64,000 bases of DNA from Mycoplasma bradburyae (lineage in GTDB: Bacteria; Bacillota_I; Bacilli_A; Mycoplasmatales; Mycoplasmoidaceae). The notes below the pieces were generated by a model, which saw only the letters and a program-made list of their open reading frames with translations, did no database searches and was not told where the DNA came from. Location: contig NZ_CP101415.1 of NCBI RefSeq assembly GCF_024339025.1, positions 558,001-622,000 of the forward strand, in the 5' to 3' direction. The position numbers and the translations under genes were made by a program. Positions 1 to 11,238 of the stretch are shown in pieces (within the stretch, counting starts at the first letter, position 1; each line of letters starts with the position of its first letter).

Positions 1-42
1 AGAATTGAACTTTGATAAAAATTAATTCGGTGAGTTTTTGTA

Positions 43-73
43 TTTTTAAAAGACTTATTTAGTCTTTTAAAAA
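43..73 (-). terminator. Hairpin downstream of the first vlhA gene
   Basis: A 13-bp perfect stem (TTTTTAAAAGACT at 43-55, complement at 61-73) with a 5-nt loop lies just beyond the stop codon of the vlhA gene ending at 89. The run of T after the stem on the minus strand is weak, so termination is plausible rather than certain. Positions 1-42 hold no gene that I can see. Confidence 0.5.
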
Positions 74-88
74 TTTATAAGAAAAATA

Positions 89-1834
89 TTAAGATGGGTT
101 TGAAGATGGAGTTAGGGTAAATGTTACATTTCCTAAATTAGGAGCATCTTTAGTAGCTTCATCTGCTGAAACAAAAATTTTGTTAATACCTTTTTCTAGA
201 GTTATTGTTTTCTTATTATTCATCGTATTAGTAGATGAACTAAATGATTTTAATCCCGATCAATTGTCACCTGATTTTAAATTTAGAAACTTAACAATAT
301 TTTGTTGATTTTCATAAGTTCCACTTCAAAACCTTAATCCTCTGTTTTCTCCTGAATTAATACTTCCACTAATAGTGTATGCTCCTGATTGCGGAGCATT
401 TACATAGAATGAATAGTATTTTTCATTAGTTTTAGGATTCGTACTTCCACCATTACCTAAATACCCTATTAAATAATGATCTTTAGGACTACCTGAATCA
501 TCTAATGCTGCATTAAGCTTTCTAATTATTGTGTCAGATTTATTTGCAATTCCATAACCTTTAATAAAATTAATGGTTATGGAATTAGAATTGTTCGATA
601 ATTCATTAGAAAAGATATCATTATATACCTTTTCCGCTGAACTATTTATTGAAGATATATACATATTACCAATCATAGGTGTAACTTTATTATTATCAGT
701 AGTAAATGAAATTGTATTCTTACCAAAAGCTAAGTTACTTAATCTAATTGCAGCAACCTTTATATCATCAACTTTAGGATCATTTAAAACGATATCTTGG
801 AGTTCTAAATCGTTTAATTTATATTTCAATGATAAATTATCCTTATCGTTAGCTTTAGCTAACTTATAAGGAAAATATAATGTCGCACTAGCAGGACCAT
901 AATAGGTAAATTCAAATTGGTACATCGGATTTTGAGTACCGTTTAGATCGTAAATTCAAGCAACATTGGTCAGTTCTTTTGTGTCGCTTAAATTTTGACT
1001 TTTATTTTCTTGTTTAATGATTCTATTAGCTAACTTAAAATTAAAATCTAAATCAGAATTAAAAGCTACGATACTGTAATCTGAATTTTGCATTCCAGTT
1101 TTAGTGAAAGTTCCTTTAAAATTAGTTTGGTTAATATTAAATCTTTCATAATCCGCAAACTTGTCTGCATTGATTTTTTGACTATCAATTAAAGATATTT
1201 CATCTTTAATACTATTATTTGCAGTCATCACCGAACTAACTTCTAAACTTCCATTAGGTTGTAAACCGCTTTGAACAATATTTTCAGCAACTTCATATAA
1301 AGAATTTAAATGAAATTTAATGCCACTGTATTTATCTTGATTTATAGAATTTAATTTTTCATCTTTATTATTTAAAGTTACTTTTAATGAATTAAATTCT
1401 CTTATCAATGCTTCATTAGCATTATTAAATTGTTCTTTATTGTTAGCAGCAGTATCTATAGCAGATTGTAAATCTGCTATAGCTTTTTGTAATTGTTCTA
1501 ATGTTGAATCAGGATTAGTATTAATAGATTCAGAAGGATTATATGCTGATTCTAATGTTTCTTTTATTTTTGAGTAATCAGCATATAGATTAATTTTTGA
1601 TTGTTTATCTTTTATTATATTAGTTAATTCTGCTCTAGCATTATCTATTAATGGATCAGAATTCTTTTTATTAATTGGTGTTTCTGTATTAATTGGTGTT
1701 TCTGGTTTTAAATCAGTTTTGAATTCTTTTATTGGTTCTGTTGTTTTTAAAGCATTACAACTGGTTGCTGATAGACTAACTAATGTACTAATACCTAAGA
1801 AACTAATTGTTTTTAAAAAACTTTTTCGTTTCAC
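89..1834 (-). CDS. vlhA: VlhA-family haemagglutinin lipoprotein, predicted silent copy
   Basis: A 581-residue surface lipoprotein of the variable haemagglutinin family, which mediates cytadherence and antigenic variation. The N-terminus has a Lys/Arg-rich signal peptide and lipobox LSATSC (Cys about residue 26). A short Pro/Thr/Lys-rich linker and FIVAR-like helical repeats (residues about 60-190) follow, then a beta-rich C-terminal half with family motifs such as YGPASATLYFPYK and the GYGIANK block. Reading TGA as Trp joins three open segments with no internal TAA or TAG. The upstream tract has only two GAA copies (1981-1986), so by the known 12-copy rule this gene should be off. It is closely related to the next two genes and forms a tandem array with them. 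Confidence 0.93.
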
Positions 1835-1980
1835 AAAAATGATTTATAAAACCGATAATAAATGGTTTTACTGAAATTTATATAAATTTATAAAAACACA
1901 CTCAATTAAATAAATTAGACTCATTCACAAACTTGCGTTAGTTGAACGAGTCCAAAACAATTAATTAAATTTTGTTTTAC

Positions 1981-1986
1981 TTCTTC
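1981..1986 (-). promoter_or_regulatory. Degenerate (GAA)2 tract upstream of vlhA copy 1
   Basis: Two GAA copies on the minus strand, in the position equivalent to the long GAA tracts of the next two vlhA genes (about 145 nt before the start codon). In M. gallisepticum vlhA genes, 12 GAA copies are reported to permit transcription. Two copies predict a silent gene and leave little substrate for slippage back to 12. Confidence 0.7.
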
Positions 1987-2080
1987 TTTTAGGTTTAAAA
2001 ATAAACGGTTTTAATTAAAATAATTTTTCGATTAAATTCTTATTATTCAAAATATATTCTTTTTAAGCTGTTGGTTCAAC

Positions 2081-3859
2081 TTATTGAACTAAAGTAAATG
2101 TTATATTCCCTAGGTTTGGAGCTGCGTTATTTGCTTCTTTACCTGAAACTATAATTTTATTCAAACCTTTTATTAAATCCAAGCTAGCATTATTACCACT
2201 CAATTTTTGTGCTTCATTGAAATTCTTTAATTTGCTAGTTCAATTATTATTACCTGAATTTAAATTATTAAATTTAGCTTTTTTACCGTTTTCTTGAGCA
2301 TTATAAGCATCTTTTCAAAAAGATAAACCTCTAGTCTCTCCTGAATTATAAAATCCACTTATCTTGTATGTTCCTTGAGTAGGTGCGTTTAGATAGAATA
2401 CATAGTAACGATCAGTTTTCGAATCATTTCCTGATCCTTCTTTAGAACCTAGATAACCTAATAGATAATATGTTTTAGTTTCTTCATTATCATTAAATTT
2501 CCCGCTAAATTTAGTTAAGTTAGTTTTGATTTTATTAGCTATTCCATATCCCTTAACTAAATTTACTGTTATCACATTATGATTGTTTTCATTTCATTCA
2601 TTAGCAAATATATTGTCACGAATTTTGTTTATTGATTCTTCAGATTCTGATTGAGCAACATACATATTACCAATCATTGGATTTTGTTTATCACTAGGAA
2701 CACTAAATGAAATAGTGTTTTCTCCAAAAATTAAACCAGTTAAATTAATTTTAGCTATCTTTATATCATCTATTTGAGCATCACTTATAATAGAAGAGAT
2801 ATCAATTAGATCTCCATTGTTAAGTTTATATTGTAATCCTAAATTAGTTGAATTTTGCGATGTTGTATAGATTTTATACGGGAAATACAGAACAGCATTT
2901 GAACCACTATAATAGTTAAATTTAAAATCATAACTAGCAGTTTTGCCTTCTTGACTTCTTAGATCATAAATTCAAGCAACATCAGTTATATCTGATAAGT
3001 TATCTGTTTGAGCTAATTTATCAATTTTTCTAAAAGCGAACTTATTATTTACATTATTTAAATTAGAACTAAATGAAACAATTCTTCAATTCTCTGGTTG
3101 ATTTTGAGTTTTTGAAAAATCACCTATAAAATTATCAGATTTAATTGAAAACTTTTTAAAGTTTAAATATTCATCAGAAACCATTTTTTTATCACTAATT
3201 GTAGAAACAAAATTTTCTATATCAGATTTAGCGTTATAAATTTTGCCTTTGGTTAAATCGTTAGCTTGAAGAGTGTTAGTTATTATTAATTCAGCAACAG
3301 AATACAATGAATTATATTGATTTATTAATCCTTGATATGAAGCATTATCACCTATTTGATTTAAAACATTTGATTTGTTTCCTAGAGTATTTTTTAAGGA
3401 TTTGTACGCTTCAACTAATTGTGGTTTAGAACTATCAAATGAACTTTTTTCGCTAGCAGCATTATCTATAGCTGTTCGTAAAGTATTCTTAGCTTCAAGA
3501 ATACTTTGTTCATTTGAAGTGGAATCACTATTTATACTTTTAGCAACATTATAAGCGTTTTGTAATTTACTTTTTATTTCAGAATAGTCATTATATAAGG
3601 AAATATTTGAATCTTCTGTTTTTAATAAATTATTTAATTCTTCTTTAGCTAGAATTAACGATGGGTTGGATTCATCCTTCATCGTTGGTTTAGTAGGTTC
3701 AGGATTGCTTGGATTAGGATCTGTTGGTTGATTCGGAGATATTGATGGAGGGTTTGTTTCTGATATTTTTACTCCCGTACAACTAGTAGCTGATAATACA
3801 ACTATAGAAAAAGCGCTTAATAAACTAACTATTTTTAATATATTTTTCTTAATTTTCAT
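2081..3859 (-). CDS. vlhA: VlhA-family haemagglutinin lipoprotein, predicted expressed copy
   Basis: A 592-residue VlhA lipoprotein. The signal peptide ends in lipobox LSATSC. A proline-rich linker with repeated N/D-P units (residues about 35-58) follows, then FIVAR-like helices (about 60-200) and a C-terminal beta-rich domain ending GNITFTLVQ. I scanned the whole frame: only TGA (Trp) codons occur, no TAA or TAG. The tract upstream has exactly 12 GAA copies (3990-4025), the number reported to allow transcription of vlhA genes in M. gallisepticum. This gene is therefore the best candidate here for the haemagglutinin on the cell surface. Expression itself cannot be seen from sequence. Confidence 0.94.
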
Positions 3860-3914
3860 TCAATCTTCTTATTTTTTAAATAAATAACAAAACAATAGTT
3901 TTTAAAAACCACTA

Positions 3915-3962
3915 ATTATATTTATATAAAAAAATTTCAGTTCATTATCGCTCATGAGCGAT
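3915..3962 (-). promoter_or_regulatory. vlhA copy 2 promoter region with palindrome
   Basis: On the minus strand a TATAAT -10 box (3915-3920) lies about 56 nt before the ATG. A 16-bp perfect palindrome, ATCGCTCATGAGCGAT (3947-3962), lies between it and the GAA tract. The palindrome could bind a dimeric regulator or form a cruciform. No clear -35 hexamer is visible. Confidence 0.55.
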
Positions 3963-3989
3963 ATTAATGAACCGAAATCGATTAAGAGC

Positions 3990-4025
3990 TTCTTCTTCTT
4001 CTTCTTCTTCTTCTTCTTCTTCTTC
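3990..4025 (-). promoter_or_regulatory. (GAA)12 switch tract, predicted ON
   Basis: Twelve uninterrupted GAA copies on the minus strand (36 nt, counted base by base), 130 nt upstream of the vlhA start at 3859. Slipped-strand changes in this tract are the established on/off switch of M. gallisepticum vlhA genes, with 12 copies permitting transcription through an activator that binds the tract. Confidence 0.92.
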
Positions 4026-4072
4026 TAGAAATAAAGAGTTTTAAATGATTTAATATTTTTAAATAATTTTAA

Positions 4073-5920
4073 TTAAGTATTTGATGCTGAACTATTAACA
4101 AATGTAAATGATACATTCCCTAAATTAGGAGCAGCAGAGTTTGAATCTGGACCAGAAACAATAATTTTATTTAGTCCTTTAGTAAGTTGTAAACTAGCTG
4201 ATTCATTAGTAGCTTTTTGGTTTTTATTGAACGATTTTAATTTACTATTCCAATCACCTGAATTTAGATTTTGAAATTTAGCTTTATTACCATTACTTGA
4301 AGCATTGTATGATCCTTTTCAAAAAGCTAATCCTCTGTTATCTCCTGAATTAAAGACACCACTAATTTCGTACATGCCATCCTTAGGAGCATTTACATAA
4401 AAAGTATAGTATTTAACATTGGAACCATTAGCCCCTCCTGAACCACCAGCGGTACCACCTAAATAACCTATTATATAGTATTCTTTAGTTGGCACATTAT
4501 TTCCAAGTGTATCTGAATCTAATTTAAAATTCATTTTTTTGATAAAAGTATTGTTTGGAGTATTTTGAACAAGAACTCCATAACCTTTGTTAGCTAACCC
4601 ATATCCTTTAAGGAAATTAACTGTTATTTTATCTGGATTTTCATTACTAACTTCATTACCAAAAATATCATTATAGACAGCATCAACAGTATCACCAGTT
4701 GTAGAGATATAAATATTACCAATCATAGGAGCTTTCTTATTAGCTTCTGTAGTAAATGATATTTTATTCATACCGAATTTTAATCCAGTTAGGTTGATGC
4801 TAGCCACTTTTATAGTGTCCACAGCAACACCATTTAAATCAATATTAACTGGATTAGCTTCATTCAATTTATATTTAAGAGAAAGATTAGAACTGCTGAC
4901 TTGATCAGCTTTAGCTGCTTTAAAAGGGAAGTATAAAGTAGCAGTATTACCACCGTAATATTCAAAATCTAGATCATAACTAGCAGTAGTTATGTTCATT
5001 CCATCCTGAGTATCTAAACTATAGATTCAACTAACATTTGTTATTTGAATACTACGTTCTTTAGTTTCGCTATCAATTAATCTATTAGCATATCTTCATT
5101 GATATGAATTATTATCGTTATCAAAATCAGATGAAAAAGTTACAAGCTTTTGACTATCTGCTGGAGTTGCGCTATATTTTAAACTACCTTTAAAGTTGGT
5201 ATTATTAACTCTAAACATCTTAAAAGTTGAATACTGATCAATATTAGATTTCTTGCTATCTAAATTATCTGTCAATTCCACTATTTTATTTTTAGCTTGA
5301 TCAATAGTATTCTTAGTTAATCCATCATATTGGAGTGTATTTGTTATGATTTGTTCTGCTGTATCATAATAAGTTTTAAAATAACTTCTTATACCGACAT
5401 ATTTATCATCATTAAGTGATGATAATATTGCAGATTTATTATTTAATGTTGTTTTAAGTTCGTTATAAGCTCTAACTATATCTGTATGACCATTATCAAA
5501 CTCAGTTTTATCAGCTTCAGCCTTGTTAATAGATGATTGTAATGATGCTTTTGCTTCATTAAGTTGTTGCTCTGTGGCGCTATTAGAATTTTTAGTTAAT
5601 TCAGCAGCATTGTATGCTGATATTAATTCATTTTTAATAACAGAATAGTCTGAATAAGCATCAAGCTTATTAGCTTTAGTTTTAATTAGATTATCTAATT
5701 CTGTTCTTGCTTTAGTTACTAAAGCAGATACTCCACCTTCAACCATATGTTCATTGGTTGGATTTTTATCTAGAGTTGGATCAGGTTGAGGCTGCGTGTC
5801 TAAATTAGAACTTTTTAGTTGTTCTGATAATTTAATTCCGTTACAGCTAGTAGCTGATAACATAACTATAGATCCAACACTTAATAAACTAACTACTTTT
5901 AATATACTCTTTTTATTCAT
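4073..5920 (-). CDS. vlhA: VlhA-family haemagglutinin lipoprotein, predicted silent copy
   Basis: A 615-residue VlhA lipoprotein, intact when TGA is Trp. It has lipobox LSATSC, a Pro/Asp/Asn-rich linker near residues 35-55, helical FIVAR-like repeats (about 60-210) and the beta-rich C-terminal half. A Gly-rich insertion (GGTAGGSGGANGS) late in the protein distinguishes it from the two neighbouring copies. Its upstream GAA tract has 10 copies (6068-6097), two short of the reported ON number. It should be off in this genome but reachable by slippage. Confidence 0.93.
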
Positions 5921-6065
5921 TGTTATATTTCAATCTATTAATTAAATATGCTCACATAGCAAAAAATATAGGCTTACTAAAACCTATGAGCATAACTTTA
6001 TAATAATTTAGAAATTATGAACATTATTAATAAAAATTATTTAAATATAACAAGATTGTATAGGA

Positions 6066-6097
<32 letters not shown>

Positions 6098-6150
6098 TAG
6101 AAACAAAGGGTTTTGATAAGAAAATTGATATTTATTTTAGTTAATAAATA

Positions 6151-6181
6151 AAAAAGCAAGAAAGTTAGCTTCTTGCTTTTT
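6151..6181 (-). terminator. Intrinsic terminator after the 586-aa lipoprotein gene
   Basis: A 12-bp perfect stem (AAAAAGCAAGAA at 6151-6162 with its complement at 6170-6181) has T-rich tails on both strands. It separates the lipoprotein gene ending at 6385 from the promoter of the vlhA gene starting at 5920. It should insulate vlhA transcription from read-through. Confidence 0.85.
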
Positions 6182-6384
6182 ATAATATTAAATTTTCATT
6201 TTTAAAGATTGTGAAAACAATTCTATACTTATTACTAAATGATGTTCGAATAATTATTTTTATAGACTTAATTTTTGTTATTAGATTTATTAAAACCAAT
6301 AAATTATATTGTTATTAAATTTTCATTTACTAATTAATATATTTTTAATTAAATCTATTTATTTATAGTACAAGATTTTAATTT

Positions 6385-8145
6385 TTAGCCCCTAGAAGCT
6401 GGATTATTTGGTTTTTTATCATCATAAACAAAGGTTACAAACGTAATTCTAGGTAAGAACTTGTAATCATTAGAACCTGATTTAATACCAGCTATGAAAA
6501 GATAATTATTCGTTTTCATATGCACTAAATTAGATTTATATTCTTCATTATTTTTAGTTATTTTAGCTATCACATTACCCATCCCTTTTTGATTTTTATC
6601 ATTTACTCATTGAGAACTTAAATTTGAACTATCCAATAAACTGTATCAAGAATTTAATTTTTCATCAATTTTTCTATCAGTAGTTTTTAGAAATTCATTA
6701 ATATTATTTCCATCTACGCTAATATTACTAAATACGGTAGGTTTAATAAGTAATGCATTTACTTCACTTTCCTTGCTACCATCATTATTACTAGATGATC
6801 CATAATCTTTACCATTTATTTTCCTTACATAAACATTATAATCATATGCATTAGTTGCGATTAATGTTTTTCCGAAAGATAAATTTACTAGAACTCTAAA
6901 ATTATCGATATCAGAATTACCGTCATAACTTATTCCTAATGGATAAAATACTCATTTTTTATCTTTAATAGTTAAACCGAGTTTTTCGCCATCTACATCA
7001 GTGTATTTACTTGGAACTTTTATTGATGTGTTGTCTGTTTCTGTTCCAGTTTCAGATGATGTTTCATTATTCTTTAGAACTAGATCTTTATAAACTTTTA
7101 CAATGTTCAGAGAACTATTCCTACTATTAATATTGTCTGTATCCCCAAATAAAACCTGAACTACAACATCTGAAGGTTTTACATTAGCTAAAACAATTTT
7201 ATCGAATTCGATATCTATTCTAGTGTTTTGTTGATTATCTTCAACTGAAGAACCTGTTATCTTAAGTTTTTCTCCACTAGAAGAAGTTAGGATAAGTTCT
7301 GCTGAATCATTAGCTTTTCTAATACTTTCAAATTTAACTTTTCCTTCTAATGAAAGCATAAGATTAGAAGTAATATTTGAACTAGCAACCTTGTTTTTAA
7401 ATAATTCTTTAACTAATAAAGAATTACTATCAATTAGTAGTGGTTTAGCATCATTGATATATTCATCACTATTATCATTAGATTCTGCTAAACTAATAGA
7501 TGAATTTCGTTGATTAGCCATCATATCAGATGAACTATCAACCATTGAAGAATTAGAACCTAGTAATTCTTCTAAGGTTTTTCATCCACTATCACCTAAG
7601 TTTAATAACTTTATAGATTGTTTAGATCCATCTTGGTTTGTTATCTCTTCAGTAGATAACAATGCAGATCTAACTGAATTAGCTAATGATTTAAAACCAT
7701 CAATAGTAATAGGATTAGAAGTAACAGAATCATTATCTTTGTTGAATTTGATTTTGATCTGAATACTATCGTTATTTTGATTTAAATCTTGAGGATTAGA
7801 GACTAGTTCTAAAACTACTTCTCATCCTTCCAGGATAGGATTAGTTTCTATTTCTTTTTTCAGTTTGATATTTTCTTTTTTAACTTCGTTAGCTTTAATA
7901 TTAGTTTTATCTATTTTGTTTTTAGAATTATCAACTATTACAAAACTATCAGGTGTTAGGGAATTAGCTAACTTTTCGACTTCTGTTTTAGCGTTTTTAT
8001 TTGTAGTGGTTTTATCTGAATCACTACCACTTTGCCCATCTAGAGATTTAGAAGGTTCTGTTTTAGAACAACTAGCTATAGCTAGCCCAACAAATGAACC
8101 TACACCCATTAAACTTAGAAATTTTAAAAAGTTTTTTATCTTCAC
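6385..8145 (-). CDS. Surface lipoprotein of unknown function (586 aa)
   Basis: The signal peptide ends in lipobox AIASC (Cys about residue 26), then a Ser/Asp/Lys-rich linker. The remainder is mixed hydrophilic sequence with an acidic Ser/Asn-rich stretch near residues 190-230. I scanned the frame fully: in-frame TGA codons only, no TAA or TAG. It lacks the VlhA C-terminal motifs, so it is not a vlhA member. It lies between vlhA genes and a protease lipoprotein in a block of surface antigens and has its own terminator. I do not recognise the family. A surface-exposed antigen or adhesin is an inference from the lipobox and context. Confidence 0.85.
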
Positions 8146-8162
8146 TTAGACTAAAAATTTAT

Positions 8163-8333
8163 CAAGAAAGATTTGTAGATTTCTATCTATGAATCTTTCT
8201 TGTAACTAATATATAAATCAAACAATTAACAAATCAATGGTTGAATTATTTAATTGAACTAATCAAATAATTCAACATATACCGATTAAGAGTTATTAAT
8301 AATTTTATAAGCTTATTTAGTAATAACTCTTAA
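8163..8333. other. Two inverted repeats upstream of the 586-aa lipoprotein gene
   Basis: The 542-nt gap 8146-8687 holds two strong inverted repeats. One is an 11-bp stem (CAAGAAAGATT at 8163-8173 with 8192-8202). The other is a 13-bp stem (TTAAGAGTTATTA at 8286-8298 with 8321-8333). The first falls where the 5' untranslated region of the lipoprotein mRNA would be. The rest of the gap is AT-rich and I see no gene in it. Confidence 0.6.
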
Positions 8334-8645
8334 ATTTATCTTATTTGAAACATTCTAAATTATATTTAATAAAATCAGATTTTGATAAAAAAATTAAATT
8401 TTTTTAATCACGTTTTTTGATCGTTCTTATAAAAGTATTAAAAACATTGAATAATAGGTTGTATTTTTTATCAAGTATTGAATAGAAAATATTACTACTT
8501 ACTAAGTTTTATCTAATTAATTAAATCACCCAACTAAAGCAAGATATATCTAAAGATTTAAATTGATCGATTAAAAATGTATCAATACCTATTTAATGAT
8601 TTATCTAAAATTATTATGATAAATATAAACAATTAACTAATAAGA

Positions 8646-8684
8646 AAAATCCCAACTAAGAAGAATCTTTATAGTTGGGATTTT
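8646..8684 (-). terminator. Intrinsic terminator after the IdeS-like protease gene
   Basis: A 13-bp perfect stem (AAAATCCCAACTA at 8646-8658 with 8672-8684) starts 4 nt beyond the stop codon. It has a run of T after it on the minus strand. Confidence 0.88.
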
Positions 8685-8687
8685 ATA

Positions 8688-10889
8688 TTATGATTTGTGT
8701 TTAGCTAAATATTGTTTCCAAGTATCTTGATATAAAGGTAATACAGTAAATGATTTAATTGATTTAGGTTTATTAGCATAGAATGAGTCAGTGTAATAAC
8801 CAACAGCATAAGTGCTAATTGGTACAACCTTAGCTCTAATTAATGAACCACCGTTTAGATCTTCTTCTTGATCACCATAGTTATTATTACAGAAGTAAAT
8901 ATAATCTACATTCCCATTAGCATCAAATTCTGCTCCTCAAATAGACATCGCGTGACCTGGGTATGAGAATCCTACTGCTTTCTTGTTTAAGAAAGCATCT
9001 TTTAAGACATCGTTAAAGCGATTAAAGCTTAAACCGTTATAGTCTTCTGTTACATCGTTTGATCGACCTCTAGTTTCTCTATTAGGTTTAGGAGTAAATA
9101 CATCTTTGAAGTATCCTCCTTTATTTTCATCAATATCTACTAAAAGACCAGATGATCTAGGTTTTCAACCTGATACAAATCAGTTAATTCCGTCATTGAT
9201 AAATCCACCACGGTCGCTTCAAGCATCACTAAATCTTTGGAAGATCTGGCTTCTACCTTCTTTATTATCATTCTGAATAGATTGACGTTCTGGATAATAA
9301 GTTGGAACATTTTTAGATCATTCTGAAGTAGAATTAAGTTTGAAATAAGCATCAATATATTGCTTATTATTGTTAATTCATCAGTGCAATAGATTAGAAG
9401 CAGAAGCAGCTCAACATAAGTTGAAATCACGATATTGATCTTCAACTAAAGCAATCTTATTAACATCATATCAACCATATTTCTTATCATAAGGTAATCT
9501 GGCTACATCATTTCTAACAATTCATTTTTTCTCAGGATCGTTTTTAAATCCAGGAGCATTTACCCCATAAACAAACATTGTTTTGTTAGCAAAATCAAAT
9601 TGTTTAGGGTCTTGGTATTCACTGTTTTCTGCTCTTGGGATGTATGTTATACTTTCTTCTTCTCTTGGTTGAGAATTGGTTGATGATCCACCATAAACAC
9701 TATTAGGTTGAGCATCTCTTAATTGTTGAACTTTAGTTCATAAATTATTAATTAAAGTATGTTCTTTAGCTAATATTTCTTTAATAGATGGAAGAAGTTT
9801 GTCTATTGTTTTCTTAGCTTCACTAATCGCTCTATAATCAGAAGCTTGAACTGTATCTAGAGTTAGATTTAAAACATTATAGTTATCTTGCTTAAATCAT
9901 TGCGCACTTTGAGAGTCACGATAGAAAACACCTTGATTTATTCTTTGTTTATAAATATCATCCTTAATCTTATCTAATTTTTGTTTCTTAGATAAAAACT
10001 CTTGTTTTTTCTCAGCGCTAAAAGTTTCATATTCAGCTAATGCTGTTATCACTTTGATTTCATCTTCATTCGTATAACTAGGTTTAGTTAATACATCACG
10101 ATATTTATTATCAAAATCTGGTAAGTTTTTTTCTAACTCATTTAATCTAGCTTTTAATTGATCAAGTTTAGCTTTAATTGATGCTAAACTTGATTTAACT
10201 TCACTAGACAATGAGTTTCATTTTTTTAAAGCAGTATTAATATCATAACTAGAATCTAAAACTTGATCATCCTGAGTTTTATCAATATTCATTAAATCTT
10301 TTGTTAGATCGTTAAATAGTTTTAGATTATCTTCACTGCTTAATGCGTTATCTTGATTATTATTGTTGTTATTATTAGATGAATTAGTATTTGTATCTTG
10401 ATTGCTATTATCTAAAGTTGTTGAACCTAAAGAGCTATTATTATTGCTGTTGTTGCTATCTAAGTTGGCATTATTAGAAACTTCATTAGATGAATTATTA
10501 TCACCTGAACTAGACCCATTTTCACTAGTACCATTTTGATGATCAGAGTTATTACTATCAATACTTCGTTTATCAGTTAACGCTTTAGTAATCGCTTTTT
10601 CAAGGATACCAATCGCTCTTCTAAGATCACTAATTGTAGATTGATCATTATTATAGATCTGTTTAGCTTGATTAAAAGCTTCACGCAATTCAACAACAAT
10701 TACATTGTATTTAGGTTGGTCGTATTTGCTTAATTCAACTTCTTGATCATCTAAAATCAAACTTAGAGTTTGTTTTTCTAGTTGATAGTTTACATCGTTA
10801 GAATAGTTCTTACAAGAAGTAAGTAAGGCTGCTGGAGTTATTAAAGTTCCAAATAGGCTAAATAATAGTTTAGATTTCTTAATATTCAT
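8688..10889 (-). CDS. cysP: Lipoprotein cysteine protease of the IdeS/CysP type (IgG-cleaving candidate)
   Basis: A 733-residue lipoprotein with lipobox LLTSC. Helical FIVAR-like segments (residues about 35-95) are followed by an Asn/Ser-rich low-complexity linker (about 97-185) and further helices. The C-terminal third is a protease domain. Motifs matching the streptococcal IgG protease IdeS (peptidase family C66) are LCWAASASNLLHWW with the presumed catalytic Cys near residue 490, GGYFKDVF, and GHAMSIWGAEFDANGNV with the presumed catalytic His near 645. IdeS has the equivalent HVINLWGADFDSNGNL. A surface cysteine protease named CysP is reported to cleave chicken IgG in M. gallisepticum, and this is probably that gene. 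I checked the frame to the stop: TGA-Trp codons only. Inferred role: cutting host antibody at the cell surface. Confidence 0.85.
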
Positions 10890-11187
10890 TGTTAATAATC
10901 TTAAGTTTTATTTATTAATCTAGGGGTGATTATTTAGTGTTAATAAAAAAATTAATACAAGGAAATATAAATATTCATGTATTAATTTATAAATTCAATC
11001 TTAATCTATTCAATCTTTATCTAATAATTATAAATTAAATTTTAAGGATTTCTATTTAATTGCCATAGTTGTTTAATAAGTTTAATAATAAATGAGGTTT
11101 ATACAATTGTAAATAAATAGGACATTTAACTTTATTTACAGGCATGATTCACAACATCCAGTCTTAGTTAATTTAAAAATGAAAAGA

Positions 11188-11214
11188 TTGTTTATAAATA
11201 TAAAAATTTATAAT
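11188..11214 (+). promoter_or_regulatory. Promoter of the poly-C lipoprotein gene
   Basis: TTGTTT (11188-11193) and TATAAT (11209-11214), separated by 15 nt, lie about 25 nt before the ATG at 11239. This is the only good -10 box in the 349-nt divergent gap 10890-11238. The rest of that gap is AT-rich and I see no gene in it. Confidence 0.55.
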
Positions 11215-11238
11215 ATTAACCAATAATAAAGATAGAAA

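Noticed and set aside
573-869. Plus-strand frame opposite the first vlhA gene
   Set aside because: Antisense shadow of a well-supported vlhA coding sequence, with no independent motif.
3990-4025. GAA tract as coding poly-Glu
   Set aside because: It lies outside any open frame with a start and in the known regulatory position of vlhA genes.
8280-8300. Shared CGATTAAGAG between the 586-aa lipoprotein upstream region and the (GAA)12 vlhA promoter region
   Set aside because: Ten AT-rich bases, absent upstream of the other two vlhA genes. Chance is likely.
9140-9445. 101-aa minus-strand frame inside the IdeS-like protease gene
   Set aside because: It is an overlapping frame. The protease frame is open throughout and carries the catalytic motifs.
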